Notes under the pieces: model-generated
Told to the model about the DNA's origin: nothing
Databases searched by the model: none
The model's input: only the letters and a program-made list of their open reading frames with translations
Assembly (NCBI RefSeq): GCF_002197815.1
Contig: NZ_NIUB01000038.1
Span: 1 to 41,660, forward strand
DNA: 41,660 nt
Direction: 5' to 3'
Source of the DNA: Pseudomonas oleovorans subsp. oleovorans
GTDB taxonomy: Bacteria; Pseudomonadota; Gammaproteobacteria; Pseudomonadales; Pseudomonadaceae
Shown: positions 1-7,139 of the stretch, one piece after another
Position numbering within the stretch: position 1 is the stretch's first letter
Layout: every line of letters begins with the position of its first letter
Program-made: the position numbers and the translations under genes

Positions 1-63
1 TCGTCGTGTGGTGGCGCTTCGCTGGATGTGATCAAGGCTTACATACAGAATCAGCAGGGCTGA
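1..63 (+). CDS. tnpA: IS200/IS605-type Y1 transposase TnpA, C-terminal end only
   Basis: The first 20 codons read in frame to a TGA at 61-63 and give a tail ending in SLDVIKAYIQNQQG. This matches the C-terminal helix of IS200/IS605 TnpA proteins, where a Cys-Gly-Gly stretch is followed by a VIKxYIxxQ helix. TnpA is a small tyrosine (Y1) transposase that moves single-stranded DNA by recognising terminal hairpins; one such hairpin follows at 83-104. The catalytic HUH motif and tyrosine are upstream of the window, so activity cannot be judged. Confidence 0.6.
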   Translation, partial: SSCGGASLDVIKAYIQNQQG

Positions 64-110
64 TGCCCTGCGCCGCATTCACCCCACACCTCCTTCGGTG
101 TGGGTGCCCT
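1..110 (+). mobile_element. IS200/IS605-family element, right end (partial)
   Basis: The window opens inside an insertion sequence: the transposase C-terminus (1-63) is followed by a hairpin, arm CCCACACC at 83-90, loop 91-96, arm GGTGTGGG at 97-104. Subterminal hairpins of this kind are the ends recognised by Y1 transposases of the IS200/IS605 group. The exact cleavage point is not visible; it should lie within a few to about 20 bases after the hairpin. The remainder of the element is outside the window. Confidence 0.6.
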
Positions 111-285
111 GCGGGAGAGCACGATGGCAGAGGAACGACTGCGAGTCATCCTTAATCAGTCCGGCGATAATGGCATCCAGCCTGCCACCCCGAAGATCGA
201 TGCCACCAGTCTTTCGGAATGGGCAGTTTGCGCACGGGCGCTTCAAGCGATAGAAGCTGCGGAATGGGTCAATGTCATTGCACAT
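79..285 (-). pseudogene. Cys-rich small protein truncated by the IS element
   Basis: The reading frame starts at an ATG at 283-285 behind a GAGG-type ribosome site and contains a PCANCPFRK motif and, further on, FLCHRAL. Small phage and plasmid proteins with a CxxCPFR...CH arrangement are usual, and probably bind a metal through these Cys and His residues. Here the frame runs into the IS terminal hairpin directly after CHRAL, so its last residues are IS sequence and the usual C-terminal part is lost. I infer insertional truncation. A 26-bp perfect palindrome (314-339) lies just upstream of the start. Confidence 0.55.
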
Positions 286-313
286 ACGCGTGCCTCGAAA
301 AATCAGCGGCTGC

Positions 314-339
314 GTTTTTCCGCGCATGCGCGGAAAAAC
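314..339. promoter_or_regulatory. 26-bp perfect palindrome, copy 1 (core CCGCGCATGCGCGG)
   Basis: A perfect inverted repeat with T-rich left and A-rich right flanks around the core CCGCGCATGCGCGG. It lies about 30 bases upstream of the start of the truncated Cys-rich gene. The same core recurs at 19995-20022 and 30917-30930. The T-run precedes and the A-run follows the GC core on both strands, so this is not a rho-independent terminator; an operator for a dimeric protein is more likely. Confidence 0.55.
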
Positions 340-371
340 CAACAAGTGAGCCAGATGGTCGTCAGCTTACC

Positions 372-572
372 TCAGTGAATGGTCACAAGCCCAAGAGGGC
401 TTCCAGTAGCGCGCTCGACAACCTCAATGCCAATCCCATACGCCGAGGAATCAACCTCGACCAGGAAGACCTCGAACTCATGCAGGTGATCGGCAGCATA
501 CAGAGCAATGCCTTTCTTTAGCTCGCACTCATAGGACACTGTGGGCGCCAGAGGGTGGGTAAACGTGATCAT
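372..572 (-). CDS. Hypothetical 66-aa protein
   Basis: Small acidic protein with no recognised domain; residues 1-45 look like beta strands around a CELKKG segment. The ATG at 570-572 lies three bases after the TGA of the upstream tandem-HTH gene, so it is probably translated by coupling and belongs to the same operon (944-1585, 576-944, 372-572). No function can be assigned. Confidence 0.6.
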   Translation of the reverse strand: MITFTHPLAPTVSYECELKKGIALYAADHLHEFEVFLVEVDSSAYGIGIEVVERATGSPLGLVTIH

Positions 573-575
573 TTG

Positions 576-944
576 TCAGTCCAAAAATACCAGTGCAATA
601 AGTGCAAATTTAACCCAGCGAGGGGGAGTGCCATTTTCCCAGCGAGAGAGAGTCGGTCTGGATATGCAAAGCTTCTCAGCCAGATCGTCTTGGTGAAAGC
701 CGAGGCGGTTACGTGCATCGGCCAAGCATGGCCCGGTCATGTCAATGAATAGGTGCGGAAACACTTTAAAGGCCCTCAGCCCACGGCACATCAGAGGGCA
801 AAATGAGGGGCCAGCTCCTGTCTCCCAGCTGCGAATCGTGTTTCGCGAAACGCTCAGCAGCTCACCCAGTTGCTCCTGCGAAAGGCCTAGCGATTTCCGA
901 ACCACTCGCAACTCACCGCCAGATGGGGCGCTCCTGCGAGCCAT
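576..944 (-). CDS. Tandem XRE/Cro-type helix-turn-helix regulator
   Basis: 122-aa protein with two helix-turn-helix units. The first is around residues 10-42 (RKSLGLSQEQLGELLSVSRN then TIRSWE); the second is around residues 73-108 (ARNRLGFHQDDLAEKLCISR then PTLSRWENG). Both keep the SxxTLxxWE recognition-helix pattern of the XRE family, so one chain may bind a direct repeat. I chose the ATG inside the TAATG overlap with the upstream gene stop at 944-946, rather than the longer frame, because of this coupling. It is likely a DNA-binding repressor, perhaps of its own operon. Confidence 0.8.
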   Translation of the reverse strand: MARRSAPSGGELRVVRKSLGLSQEQLGELLSVSRNTIRSWETGAGPSFCPLMCRGLRAFKVFPHLFIDMTGPCLADARNRLGFHQDDLAEKLCISRPTLSRWENGTPPRWVKFALIALVFLD

Positions 945-1585
945 TAGCGCAGCCCATGAACTACGCGCATAAAGTGCGCTGCCAAAGACGTACACCCCTT
1001 TTCGAGCCGTGTATCGGCAGGGGCGCCGGCAGACTCCAGCACACGGCAAAGCTGGATTGCGATATGACCAGGGTCTGATTTGGCTTGGTCAGGAAAATTC
1101 AGCTGATCGACCATGACCGAGCCCCTGACAACCTCACCGCCAAGCTTGATCATTAGATCGCAGAGCCCGTTCTCCACAACGCACTTGTGCAGGAACTCGG
1201 GTCCCGCTTGAACCATACGCTCGTTCCGGCCAAATGCTGCTCCGCGCTGGGCTGCTATTACCAAGAGGCGTTGCTGTACGTATGTGCCCCCCCCTGCCGG
1301 TAGCCTTGGAATAGGCGCGTAGCGGTAGCCGTGCTTCTTTAGCCCAGACACACCGTCCTCAGCAGAGAAAAGCTCGTAATGGCCAGTCTGAATGGCGTGA
1401 TCGATGACGTTCTTCCAGTTGGTAAAGCCAAGACCAAACACCCAGTCATCAACCGGGCGCTGAGACAGCGACAGCGCTGCCGAACCTTGGATTGCCATGC
1501 CAGCTGCTACCACGCCGTCATCAACCGCGTTCACATCAAACTCGGCAGGGGCGGTATCGAGAAAGGAAAGTTGAAGGTCGCTCAT
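944..1585 (-). CDS. Hypothetical 213-aa protein, first gene of the XRE operon
   Basis: No family recognised. The protein starts MSDLQLSFLD, has a middle part with a GLKKHGYRYAPIPRLPAGGG stretch and a C-terminal part rich in Ala, Leu and Cys. A good ribosome site (CAGGAG) precedes the ATG at 1583-1585, which I prefer to a longer frame. It overlaps the XRE gene by TAATG. Its promoter is one of the nine shared TGACAC-type sites, and the start region lies in a nested inverted repeat (1579-1630). Its role is unknown; promoter sharing suggests plasmid-wide co-expression. Confidence 0.65.
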   Translation of the reverse strand: MSDLQLSFLDTAPAEFDVNAVDDGVVAAGMAIQGSAALSLSQRPVDDWVFGLGFTNWKNVIDHAIQTGHYELFSAEDGVSGLKKHGYRYAPIPRLPAGGGTYVQQRLLVIAAQRGAAFGRNERMVQAGPEFLHKCVVENGLCDLMIKLGGEVVRGSVMVDQLNFPDQAKSDPGHIAIQLCRVLESAGAPADTRLEKGCTSLAAHFMRVVHGLR

Positions 1586-1630
1586 AGTCGCGGCTCCTGT
1601 AGTGATGGGAGCCATAGTCAACTATGAGCG
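1579..1630 (-). promoter_or_regulatory. Nested inverted repeat over promoter, RBS and start codon
   Basis: Outer arms CGCTCATAGT (1579-1588) and ACTATGAGCG (1621-1630) are perfectly complementary, as are inner arms GGCTCC (1592-1597) and GGAGCC (1608-1613) with a 10-base spacer. The proximal arms contain the GGAG ribosome site and the ATG. The distal arms overlap the -10-like element at 1612-1617, so this could be a DNA operator; it is a start-sequestering RNA hairpin only if transcription starts upstream. Confidence 0.55.
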
Positions 1631-1640
1631 AGCGTGTCAG
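1612..1640 (-). promoter_or_regulatory. Shared TGACAC/GATNAT promoter-like motif, site 1
   Basis: Minus strand reads CTGACA, 17 bases ending in GA, then CTATGG (so GACTAT at the -10-like place). It lies 27 bases upstream of the start at 1585. It is one of nine sites with the same spacing in this window. Confidence 0.6.
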
Positions 1641-1706
1641 CGCATAAGGCGGGGGAGGGTAGAAAAATCGTGGCCCCCCAAGCTGGGCGCCGAGGACAGC
1701 AGCGGG

Positions 1707-2054
1707 TCAGCCCTCCTTGTCAGTCAAGTAGTCCAGGAAATCGAAAGCCTTGAGCGAATCTTCGTGGGCGGAGCGGTTGGAGTAGGCCAACATGAAATTG
1801 ATGATGAGCTTGTACAGCAGCTCAGCGGTCGGGTGGTTGTGCTCGACGGAAGCCAAGCAGAATGCAGCCAAAACTTCTCTGGGAAATTTGGCCAGAAAGT
1901 CATTTCCTAACTGGGCAGCGATTTCCTGGCTGCAAAACGAGAAAACCGCATCTGCATCACGGTCACATGAATCATTGGCGGACGAGTCTATCTCCAACTT
2001 CTTTTCATGCAGTTGGACGGGTTGAAGGATAGGTGTCTGAGGGGGATTGCCCAT
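1707..2054 (-). CDS. Hypothetical 115-aa protein
   Basis: No recognised domain. The first 30 residues are polar and Pro/Gln rich; residues 38-110 look alpha-helical with a CSQEIAAQLGNDFLAKF stretch. The ATG at 2052-2054 follows an AGAG site. That start codon lies in one arm (2052-2060) of a perfect 9-bp inverted repeat with 2093-2101, so translation could be controlled. The gene follows the 2114-2698 gene on the same strand and may share its transcript. Confidence 0.6.
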   Translation of the reverse strand: MGNPPQTPILQPVQLHEKKLEIDSSANDSCDRDADAVFSFCSQEIAAQLGNDFLAKFPREVLAAFCLASVEHNHPTAELLYKLIINFMLAYSNRSAHEDSLKAFDFLDYLTDKEG

Positions 2055-2101
2055 GTTGGGAACTCTTTAATCGAAAAATCTCGACAGCCGAGCCCAACAT
2101 G
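2052..2101 (-). promoter_or_regulatory. Inverted repeat covering the start codon of the 115-aa gene
   Basis: CATGTTGGG (2052-2060) and CCCAACATG (2093-2101) are perfect complements. On the transcript the downstream arm ends in the ATG of the 1707-2054 gene, and the 32-base spacer contains the AGAG site. This is a candidate translation-control hairpin within the intergenic part of the operon. Confidence 0.5.
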
Positions 2102-2113
2102 AATACTGAAAGG

Positions 2114-2698
2114 TCAGTCAGGTAGTTGGGCTCGGTGCCAAGCGGAAATTGCCCGAAGCTGGTGGTCGTCCAAGCACTGTAGCGCATTGCGCGCTGACTT
2201 TCCCTGTAGAAGTTCGGGGCGGCACAGCGCCATACCAATCATACAGTCCAGTCGCTCATCGCCGGACCTGTAGCCTGCCGCCATTTCAGCGTCCTGGATT
2301 AGCTGCAAGCAGCCAACATAAGTCTTGGCGGAGCGCGCAGCTTCTGCGTCAACAGCCAGCGCTTCGAGCGTCCATAACCACTCGCCTGATGAAAGATTTG
2401 CTGGCGTCCTGATCGCAACACGGTGCATGTGAGTGATCACGCCACACACGATGAACATCAGGTACATGTGGGGTTCTTGCGAATACTTCGGAACGTTTGT
2501 GATCGTGAAACTGCCCGTGTAGTCGGGGGAAATCCACCTTGTACCTACAACTCGGTCCTTCTTGATCAGCAGTCCTCGGGCATCCACCTCGAAGGTGCAA
2601 TTCGTATCTGCGATGACTTCGTAGGGTTCGAGTGGGGCACCAGCGGGCAAAAATGGCGGGGCCTGCACGAAGATGAGCGAGGTTGGCCTTGTGCTCAT
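2114..2698 (-). CDS. Hypothetical 194-aa protein, coupled to the response regulator
   Basis: Unrecognised protein. An N-terminal region of about 100 residues looks beta-rich, with YEVIADTNCTFEVDARGLLI and YTGSFTITNVP. A helical C-terminal half (about 105-190) follows. I chose MSTRPTS at 2696-2698, with GAGG upstream, just after the TGA of the receiver gene (2704-2706), rather than the frame three codons longer. The close spacing suggests coupled translation with the receiver. Function unknown; it could be the partner or output of that receiver. Confidence 0.65.
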   Translation of the reverse strand: MSTRPTSLIFVQAPPFLPAGAPLEPYEVIADTNCTFEVDARGLLIKKDRVVGTRWISPDYTGSFTITNVPKYSQEPHMYLMFIVCGVITHMHRVAIRTPANLSSGEWLWTLEALAVDAEAARSAKTYVGCLQLIQDAEMAAGYRSGDERLDCMIGMALCRPELLQGKSARNALQCLDDHQLRAISAWHRAQLPD

Positions 2699-2703
2699 AG
2701 ACC

Positions 2704-3078
2704 TCACCCAAGGTGCTTGGTGATCACAGCCGCAATGGCGTCCTTCACCGGGGGTTTGACGATGTAGTCGTTGGCGCCGGCTGCACTCGCCAAGGCCATA
2801 TCGAACATCCCATCCTTGGAAGACAGCATGACGATAGGCGTAGACTTGAACTGCACATTTGCCCGGATCAAGCGTGCGGTTTCCAGGCCATTCATGCGAG
2901 GCATTTCAACGTCGATGAACAGAATCTCTGGCTGGAAGCTGATCATGTGGCTAATGCCATTGAAGCCGTCTGTGCAGCACATAACCTCATGACCAAGCTC
3001 TCGAAGGTAGCCCTCGGTAGTAGTTCGAATTGTCTTCGAGTCATCAATCACCATGACTCGATGCTGTTTTGAATCCAT
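2704..3078 (-). CDS. Single-domain CheY/PilG/PilH-like response regulator
   Basis: 124-aa receiver domain with nothing attached. The acidic pair is D12/D13 (VIDDS), the phospho-acceptor is D56 in FIDVEMPRMNG, the switch Ser is in MLSSKDG (86-87), and the conserved Lys is K108 in VKPP. This is a complete phosphorylation site, so it should accept phosphate from a histidine kinase, which is not in the window. The sequence style resembles twitching-motility receivers PilG/PilH more than flagellar CheY. An AGGAG site precedes the ATG. Confidence 0.85.
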   Translation of the reverse strand: MDSKQHRVMVIDDSKTIRTTTEGYLRELGHEVMCCTDGFNGISHMISFQPEILFIDVEMPRMNGLETARLIRANVQFKSTPIVMLSSKDGMFDMALASAAGANDYIVKPPVKDAIAAVITKHLG

Positions 3079-3105
3079 GACTATCTCCTGAATCTGCTTG
3101 AGAGC

Positions 3106-4227
3106 CTACTGAGTCGCACCAGAAAGCCCAGTGGAATCCTGCCCTGATACCTGATAGTGCAGGTCGGAGATGCACTGATCGAGGCGTCCAGGTGCCTTGG
3201 TATCGCTAATGGTCCGCACACCCCGGATGAGCGCTATCTCCTTCCTGGCCTCGTCGCTGCCAAGCATTTGAGCCACAGACAGCCAGCAGTAAGCAGTGAA
3301 TTCAGGTTCCGGGCTTTGAATCGCACCGATCAGGACCTTCTGTGCGTACTGATACATCGCCGAGGCATCCCCGCGCATCGCGCTTGCTTTCAGTTGATCG
3401 TTACGGAGGGCGGGAGCGGGGCCTGTGGCCTGTATCGAATGAACGCTTGCTTCCAGGCCGACTTCATTCCCAAAGATTTTGCCGAGTGCGACGGTAGCCT
3501 CGCTGTCCCCTCGAACTGACGCATCCCTTAGATACTCCATTCCAAGTGAGGGATCGTTCAGATGAGGCCTCTGGAGGTTCATCAGCAAGAGCCCGTATTC
3601 GCGGGCTGCTCGGGGGCTGCTCTTGCTGGCCAACTCCAGCAGCTTTCGACCATAAGACTCATCTGCCGGGACGCCTTGGCCGCGCAAATAGAGCATGCCT
3701 AACACTCTGGTTGCTTCCGCGTACCCCGCGCTGTGCGAGAGATTGATGTAGTGAAGCGCCTGATCCATATCGTGCGGTAGGGTGCCATCGAGGTACATCC
3801 TCGCGAGGACATAGAAAGCTTCCGAACTCCCTGAGTATCCCGCCTGACTCAAAAGCTCTGCTTTACCCTGATAGTCACCCATGGTCCCGAGACGATTTGC
3901 CTCCGCGATCATGTCCTGTATGTGGGGGTTGGCCTGTACAGAGCCGCCCTGCGTCTCAATGGCTCGATCTTGGCCGGCAGGTATGGCAATAGCTACTGCT
4001 CCAACCATTTCGCCCTCTGACGAAGCGCTGGAGGGCTTCTGGATGGGGGGGGCGGTGGTGACTGCGGATGATCTGGGCGGAATGGCGATGCCGGCAGAAA
4101 TGGGCTGCCGCTGCTCAGGTTCGTCGAAGGGGTTGGAGGCGTTATCGTAGTTGTTTGTCGCTGCGCAGCCACCGAGCAAAAATGACAGCGGCACAGCGAG
4201 CATTAAGGTGGGGGAGCGGGAAACCAT
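3106..4227 (-). CDS. Sel1-repeat lipoprotein
   Basis: 373-aa predicted lipoprotein. A hydrophobic signal is followed by the lipobox LLGGC at about residue 20, a Pro/Ser-rich linker to about residue 100, then Sel1/TPR-like helical repeats (for example AFYVLARMYLDG, ATRVLGMLYLRGQGVPAD, AAREYGLLLMN, AMYQYAQKVLIG). Sel1 repeats are protein-binding scaffolds. I chose the ATG at 4225-4227 behind AAAGGG instead of an upstream TTG. It is probably anchored in the outer membrane or periplasm. It follows the 4296-4634 gene and precedes the receiver gene on the same strand. Confidence 0.75.
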   Translation of the reverse strand: MVSRSPTLMLAVPLSFLLGGCAATNNYDNASNPFDEPEQRQPISAGIAIPPRSSAVTTAPPIQKPSSASSEGEMVGAVAIAIPAGQDRAIETQGGSVQANPHIQDMIAEANRLGTMGDYQGKAELLSQAGYSGSSEAFYVLARMYLDGTLPHDMDQALHYINLSHSAGYAEATRVLGMLYLRGQGVPADESYGRKLLELASKSSPRAAREYGLLLMNLQRPHLNDPSLGMEYLRDASVRGDSEATVALGKIFGNEVGLEASVHSIQATGPAPALRNDQLKASAMRGDASAMYQYAQKVLIGAIQSPEPEFTAYCWLSVAQMLGSDEARKEIALIRGVRTISDTKAPGRLDQCISDLHYQVSGQDSTGLSGATQ

Positions 4228-4295
4228 TACAGAGCCCTTTGACAATTCATCCCCCAGAATTGCCGTCTCCCGCTCTCAGTTCAACCGAACTCCCA

Positions 4296-4634
4296 TCACT
4301 TCCTACGGCGACTGCGCAGGAACTCGGAAACCTCCTTCTCAAGAGCATCCTCAAGCGTTGGTTCTGCGGTTGCCGGTGCTATTGAAGTAGAAGGTACTGG
4401 CGTAGTTATCTGACCTATTTTCAATCGCTCCAGCTCCAGGTCAAACGCATCCGGCTTACGCTTACGAGGCCTGGCCCTGCCTTTAGAAGGTAGCGGTTGA
4501 CTCGCATAGAGGGTGTGTATCGAGTTATCCAGGAGTAATGCGTGCTCGCATTTCTCAGCGAGCAGTTTGCTCAATTCTTCTTTGGTCGGGTGTTTCGAAA
4601 ACAAAGATCGGGCCTCCGATTGCAAATTTCGCAA
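4296..4634 (-). CDS. Hypothetical 112-aa basic protein
   Basis: Small protein with a helical N-terminus (residues 1-40), a strongly basic middle (KGRARPRKRK about 51-60) and a C-terminus ending in RSRRRK. This suggests nucleic-acid contact, but no family is recognised. The only plausible start is a TTG at 4632-4634 just behind AGGGG. It sits between the YheU-fusion gene and the Sel1 lipoprotein on one strand. Confidence 0.55.
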   Translation of the reverse strand: MRNLQSEARSLFSKHPTKEELSKLLAEKCEHALLLDNSIHTLYASQPLPSKGRARPRKRKPDAFDLELERLKIGQITTPVPSTSIAPATAEPTLEDALEKEVSEFLRSRRRK

Positions 4635-4670
4635 TATCCCCTAACGATGGGGCGTGGTCGTGAGCGCTCT

Positions 4671-5282
4671 CTAGCGCTCACTCACAAGCATCACCATTGT
4701 CTGATGCCAGCCTTCGAGCATTTCTACATACAGATCGACGCCGCCGAGCGTGTAGCGGGAGAGCATATAGCCCTTACTGTGGATCGATTGAAGATTGCGC
4801 AGCTTGTCGGCCCAGCAGACAGAGCCGTATTCGCCAGTGGAGTGACGATACAGTAGGTCTTGGAGCTGTTGCAGGCTGTATCGTCCCTCCTGCATCAGGG
4901 CGTTCGTTGCGCCGCTCATGACCGTGCGCCCCAGCTCGATGGGGAATACCCCTGCATGGGTCATCTTGCCATGCAGATTCGTGAAATCGTTCTTTGCTTT
5001 CAGTTCTTCCGCTTGCTCAGCGGCCTCATCGATCATGGCTTGCCTACTTTCCTTGAACTCCTGGATTGCCGCATCGCTAAGCTCACTCCGGGGCACAAGA
5101 CACGCCTGCATGTGCTCATAGTTGAAAGTGACGAAGACCTGTTCGGTTTCCAGCTGACGAAGTAACTGCGCCTTGCGCTGCGTCACAGGCGTTGGATCAT
5201 CGTCGGTTCCAACGCGAGTAACGAAGTCTGTGAGCAGTTCATCAAGCGTATCTGCTTCTAGAAGCGTATGGGGAATTAGCAT
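4671..5282 (-). CDS. YheU (UPF0270)-like domain fused to a plasmid-type C-terminal domain
   Basis: 203-aa protein. Residues 1-70 match the small protein YheU (start MLIPHTLLEADTLDELLTDF, then VTRVGTDD and a later VPRSEL), normally a stand-alone protein of about 70 residues. Residues 85-200 match a family common on plasmids: a GRTVMSGATNALMQEGR stretch, then LLYRHSTGEYGSVCWADK, NLQSIHSKGYMLSRYTL and VEMLEG. The function of both parts is unknown. The start is fixed by an ideal AGGAGG at eight bases. The ATG can fold against GGGGAAGCAT upstream, and the promoter is shared-motif site 3. Confidence 0.75.
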   Translation of the reverse strand: MLIPHTLLEADTLDELLTDFVTRVGTDDDPTPVTQRKAQLLRQLETEQVFVTFNYEHMQACLVPRSELSDAAIQEFKESRQAMIDEAAEQAEELKAKNDFTNLHGKMTHAGVFPIELGRTVMSGATNALMQEGRYSLQQLQDLLYRHSTGEYGSVCWADKLRNLQSIHSKGYMLSRYTLGGVDLYVEMLEGWHQTMVMLVSER

Positions 5283-5307
5283 GCTGCACCTCCTGTAAAT
5301 GCTTCCC

Positions 5308-5336
5308 CAATCATCCGTCGAGCAGGGATGTGTCAC
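5308..5336 (-). promoter_or_regulatory. Shared TGACAC/GATNAT promoter-like motif, site 3
   Basis: Minus strand reads GTGACA, 17 bases ending in GA, then TGATTG. It overlaps the stop codon of the upstream ClpP-like gene and lies 25 bases before the YheU-fusion start. Confidence 0.55.
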
Positions 5337-6379
5337 AGCTTCGAGCAGTGGCTTGCGAACGAAAATACCAAGTCCCTATGTTGGGATGTGGGAATGTCGT
5401 AGCCGTAAAACACTGAGGAACCAACCGGCAGCCATGCAAAACCAATCGAGGTGGCGCTGCCGATAGCTCCAGCAGTACCGGCTGTCGCACTGAACCGCGT
5501 GGTCAAAAAACCATCCTCAATAGCTGTAGCGCCAACTAGGGTCTTGGGGTCTATGCCCACAAAGCCGGCGTCAAGCCGGAGAGCGATGTGCTTCGTCTCG
5601 GCCAGAATCTTGCTGGTATTCAGGTCCGCATCGTACTGAGCTGTAACTTGAAGACCACCCCCCCTGGAGCAGGCGATCAGCATTCGGCCAGTGCCGTTCC
5701 AGGTCTTTTGCTCACCCTGGAGGAACACTTCTCCGCCGCGTCCGACTATCACCCAGGTGGCAGGATGCGAGCCATTGTTTACGAGATTTAATGCGACCGC
5801 TTCCTCCACAGGAAGCTTCTGGAGTACAGCCCCAGCGCCGACCATGCGCTGAAACAGCTTGGGTGACACATCCATCTTGATCAGGTAGCCGGTAATCGCA
5901 GCTGAAAGAACCTGCCCGAGGGCAAGGTCTTGTGGCCCGGATTGCCGAGAGAAGAAACGGTGGATACCGAAATAAGCTGTGCTGTCGGCGAAGCGATACA
6001 CGCCGCCAGCGAAAACCAAAAGACAAGCACTCTGGCAGGAGCCAGGGACTGGCTTGCCCTGAGCGTGACCTCGCTTGCCAATAGCTGTGTTAAAGCCCAG
6101 CTTGCGAATGAACTCGCCCAGCTCCAGGCCGGCTTGAAGATCGCCACCAACGCTGTTGATGTAGATCGTGGCTCGCTCTATCTGGTTGGCGCCCAATGCT
6201 GTGGCAAGTTGGCGCGGGAGCGCAGGGGTGATCTCTCCGTCGATGTAGATTTCGGCGGGAGCCGACCGACCATCTGGATGCTTGAAGGTCACGGCCTGGA
6301 TCGAAGGCTCCGCCGCAGAAACGAATGACGTAAACGCCGTTGCGAATATGAAAGGAGAGAGAACGCGCTTTAGATTCAA
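5333..6379 (-). CDS. Exported ClpP/crotonase-fold protein (COG3904-like), copy A
   Basis: 348-aa protein with a signal peptide (residues 1-22, ending SFVSAA). Its ClpP-like core has INSVGGD (75-80), CQSAC with putative nucleophile S117, AGG (124-126) and GIHRF with putative His H140. This is the Ser-His layout of ClpP-fold serine hydrolases, here periplasmic or membrane-associated. Residues 200-348 form an unassigned beta-rich domain. The only in-frame start is a TTG at 6377-6379. A paralogue is at 22752-23840. The substrate is unknown; without a visible ATPase partner it may be a regulator or a hydrolase of small proteins. Confidence 0.75.
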   Translation of the reverse strand: MNLKRVLSPFIFATAFTSFVSAAEPSIQAVTFKHPDGRSAPAEIYIDGEITPALPRQLATALGANQIERATIYINSVGGDLQAGLELGEFIRKLGFNTAIGKRGHAQGKPVPGSCQSACLLVFAGGVYRFADSTAYFGIHRFFSRQSGPQDLALGQVLSAAITGYLIKMDVSPKLFQRMVGAGAVLQKLPVEEAVALNLVNNGSHPATWVIVGRGGEVFLQGEQKTWNGTGRMLIACSRGGGLQVTAQYDADLNTSKILAETKHIALRLDAGFVGIDPKTLVGATAIEDGFLTTRFSATAGTAGAIGSATSIGFAWLPVGSSVFYGYDIPTSQHRDLVFSFASHCSKL

Positions 6380-6478
6380 GTCTTGGCCCCATGAATGTCA
6401 TTGGCCAAGGGTATGAGTTGATGCTGCCGCTCTGCCACTCAACTCTGAGCAGTCTTACATTGGAGGGGAATATCCGAG

Positions 6479-7138
6479 CTATCGTGGCTTGGCTCGACGC
6501 TCAGGCAATTCGCTAATACCTCCTGACTGTAATCGGAGGTACTGCACATGGTTGGGCATGGGCACTGGGGGGGCTTGGGGGGCAGGGCAATCGAGAATTT
6601 CGCATATGCGGAGAACGAGAGCCCTGTAGGCTGAGGCATATCCAAGCTTCTTGCCGATGTACTTAGTCACGGTGGGGCGACCGGGAGAAGACCACCTCCA
6701 GCTTGCTCTGCAAGGACCAGAGCTTGAGACAACGAGACTGATACCCGGAACGAAGCGCGAAGCCGACTTCGAGCTTACTCGGCCTGAGAGTATTCCAAGC
6801 TCCGCCTCTTTCTTATCTCTCCAGCGCTGGGCCATAGCCATTGCCATCGCCTCATTCACCAATGGAGTGATTCTGAAAACCTCGGAGTGGGTCTGTCGGT
6901 TTACACCACGCCCCTGCTGGATCATCGCCCGGTAGCCAACCAGGCTCCCGTCATCCTTGATGGGGAAAATCCTTCGCTTGGCATAGGTGTCAGCGGTCTT
7001 CCAGCGACCAACCCCGAGAAAGGGGAGGTCAGGCGCAACGTCCACCTCCAGCTCTATGGTTGAAGAATCTGGATCAGGCACCGCCTGAACATCGCCTTGT
7101 GGGCCGAATTGGCGCGCCTTGAGTGGGTTGGACGCCAT
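6479..7138 (-). CDS. Hypothetical protein with tandem AP2-like DNA-binding units
   Basis: 219-aa protein next to ssb. Two segments resemble AP2/integrase-type three-stranded DNA-binding units: about residues 55-115 (DGSLVGYRAMIQQGRG onward to MAQRWRDKKEAE), and about residues 130-185 (GISLVVSSSGPCRASW, then GRPTVTKYIGKKLGYASAYR). The tail is Pro-rich. I infer DNA binding from strand-strand-helix spacing, not from a firm match. It starts at the ATG one base after the ssb stop (TGAAATG), so it is co-translated with SSB. Confidence 0.6.
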   Translation of the reverse strand: MASNPLKARQFGPQGDVQAVPDPDSSTIELEVDVAPDLPFLGVGRWKTADTYAKRRIFPIKDDGSLVGYRAMIQQGRGVNRQTHSEVFRITPLVNEAMAMAMAQRWRDKKEAELGILSGRVSSKSASRFVPGISLVVSSSGPCRASWRWSSPGRPTVTKYIGKKLGYASAYRALVLRICEILDCPAPQAPPVPMPNHVQYLRLQSGGISELPERRAKPR

Positions 7139-7139
7139 T

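Noticed and set aside
314..339. Palindromes read as terminators
   Set aside because: The T-run comes before and the A-run after the GC stem on both strands, opposite to a rho-independent terminator.
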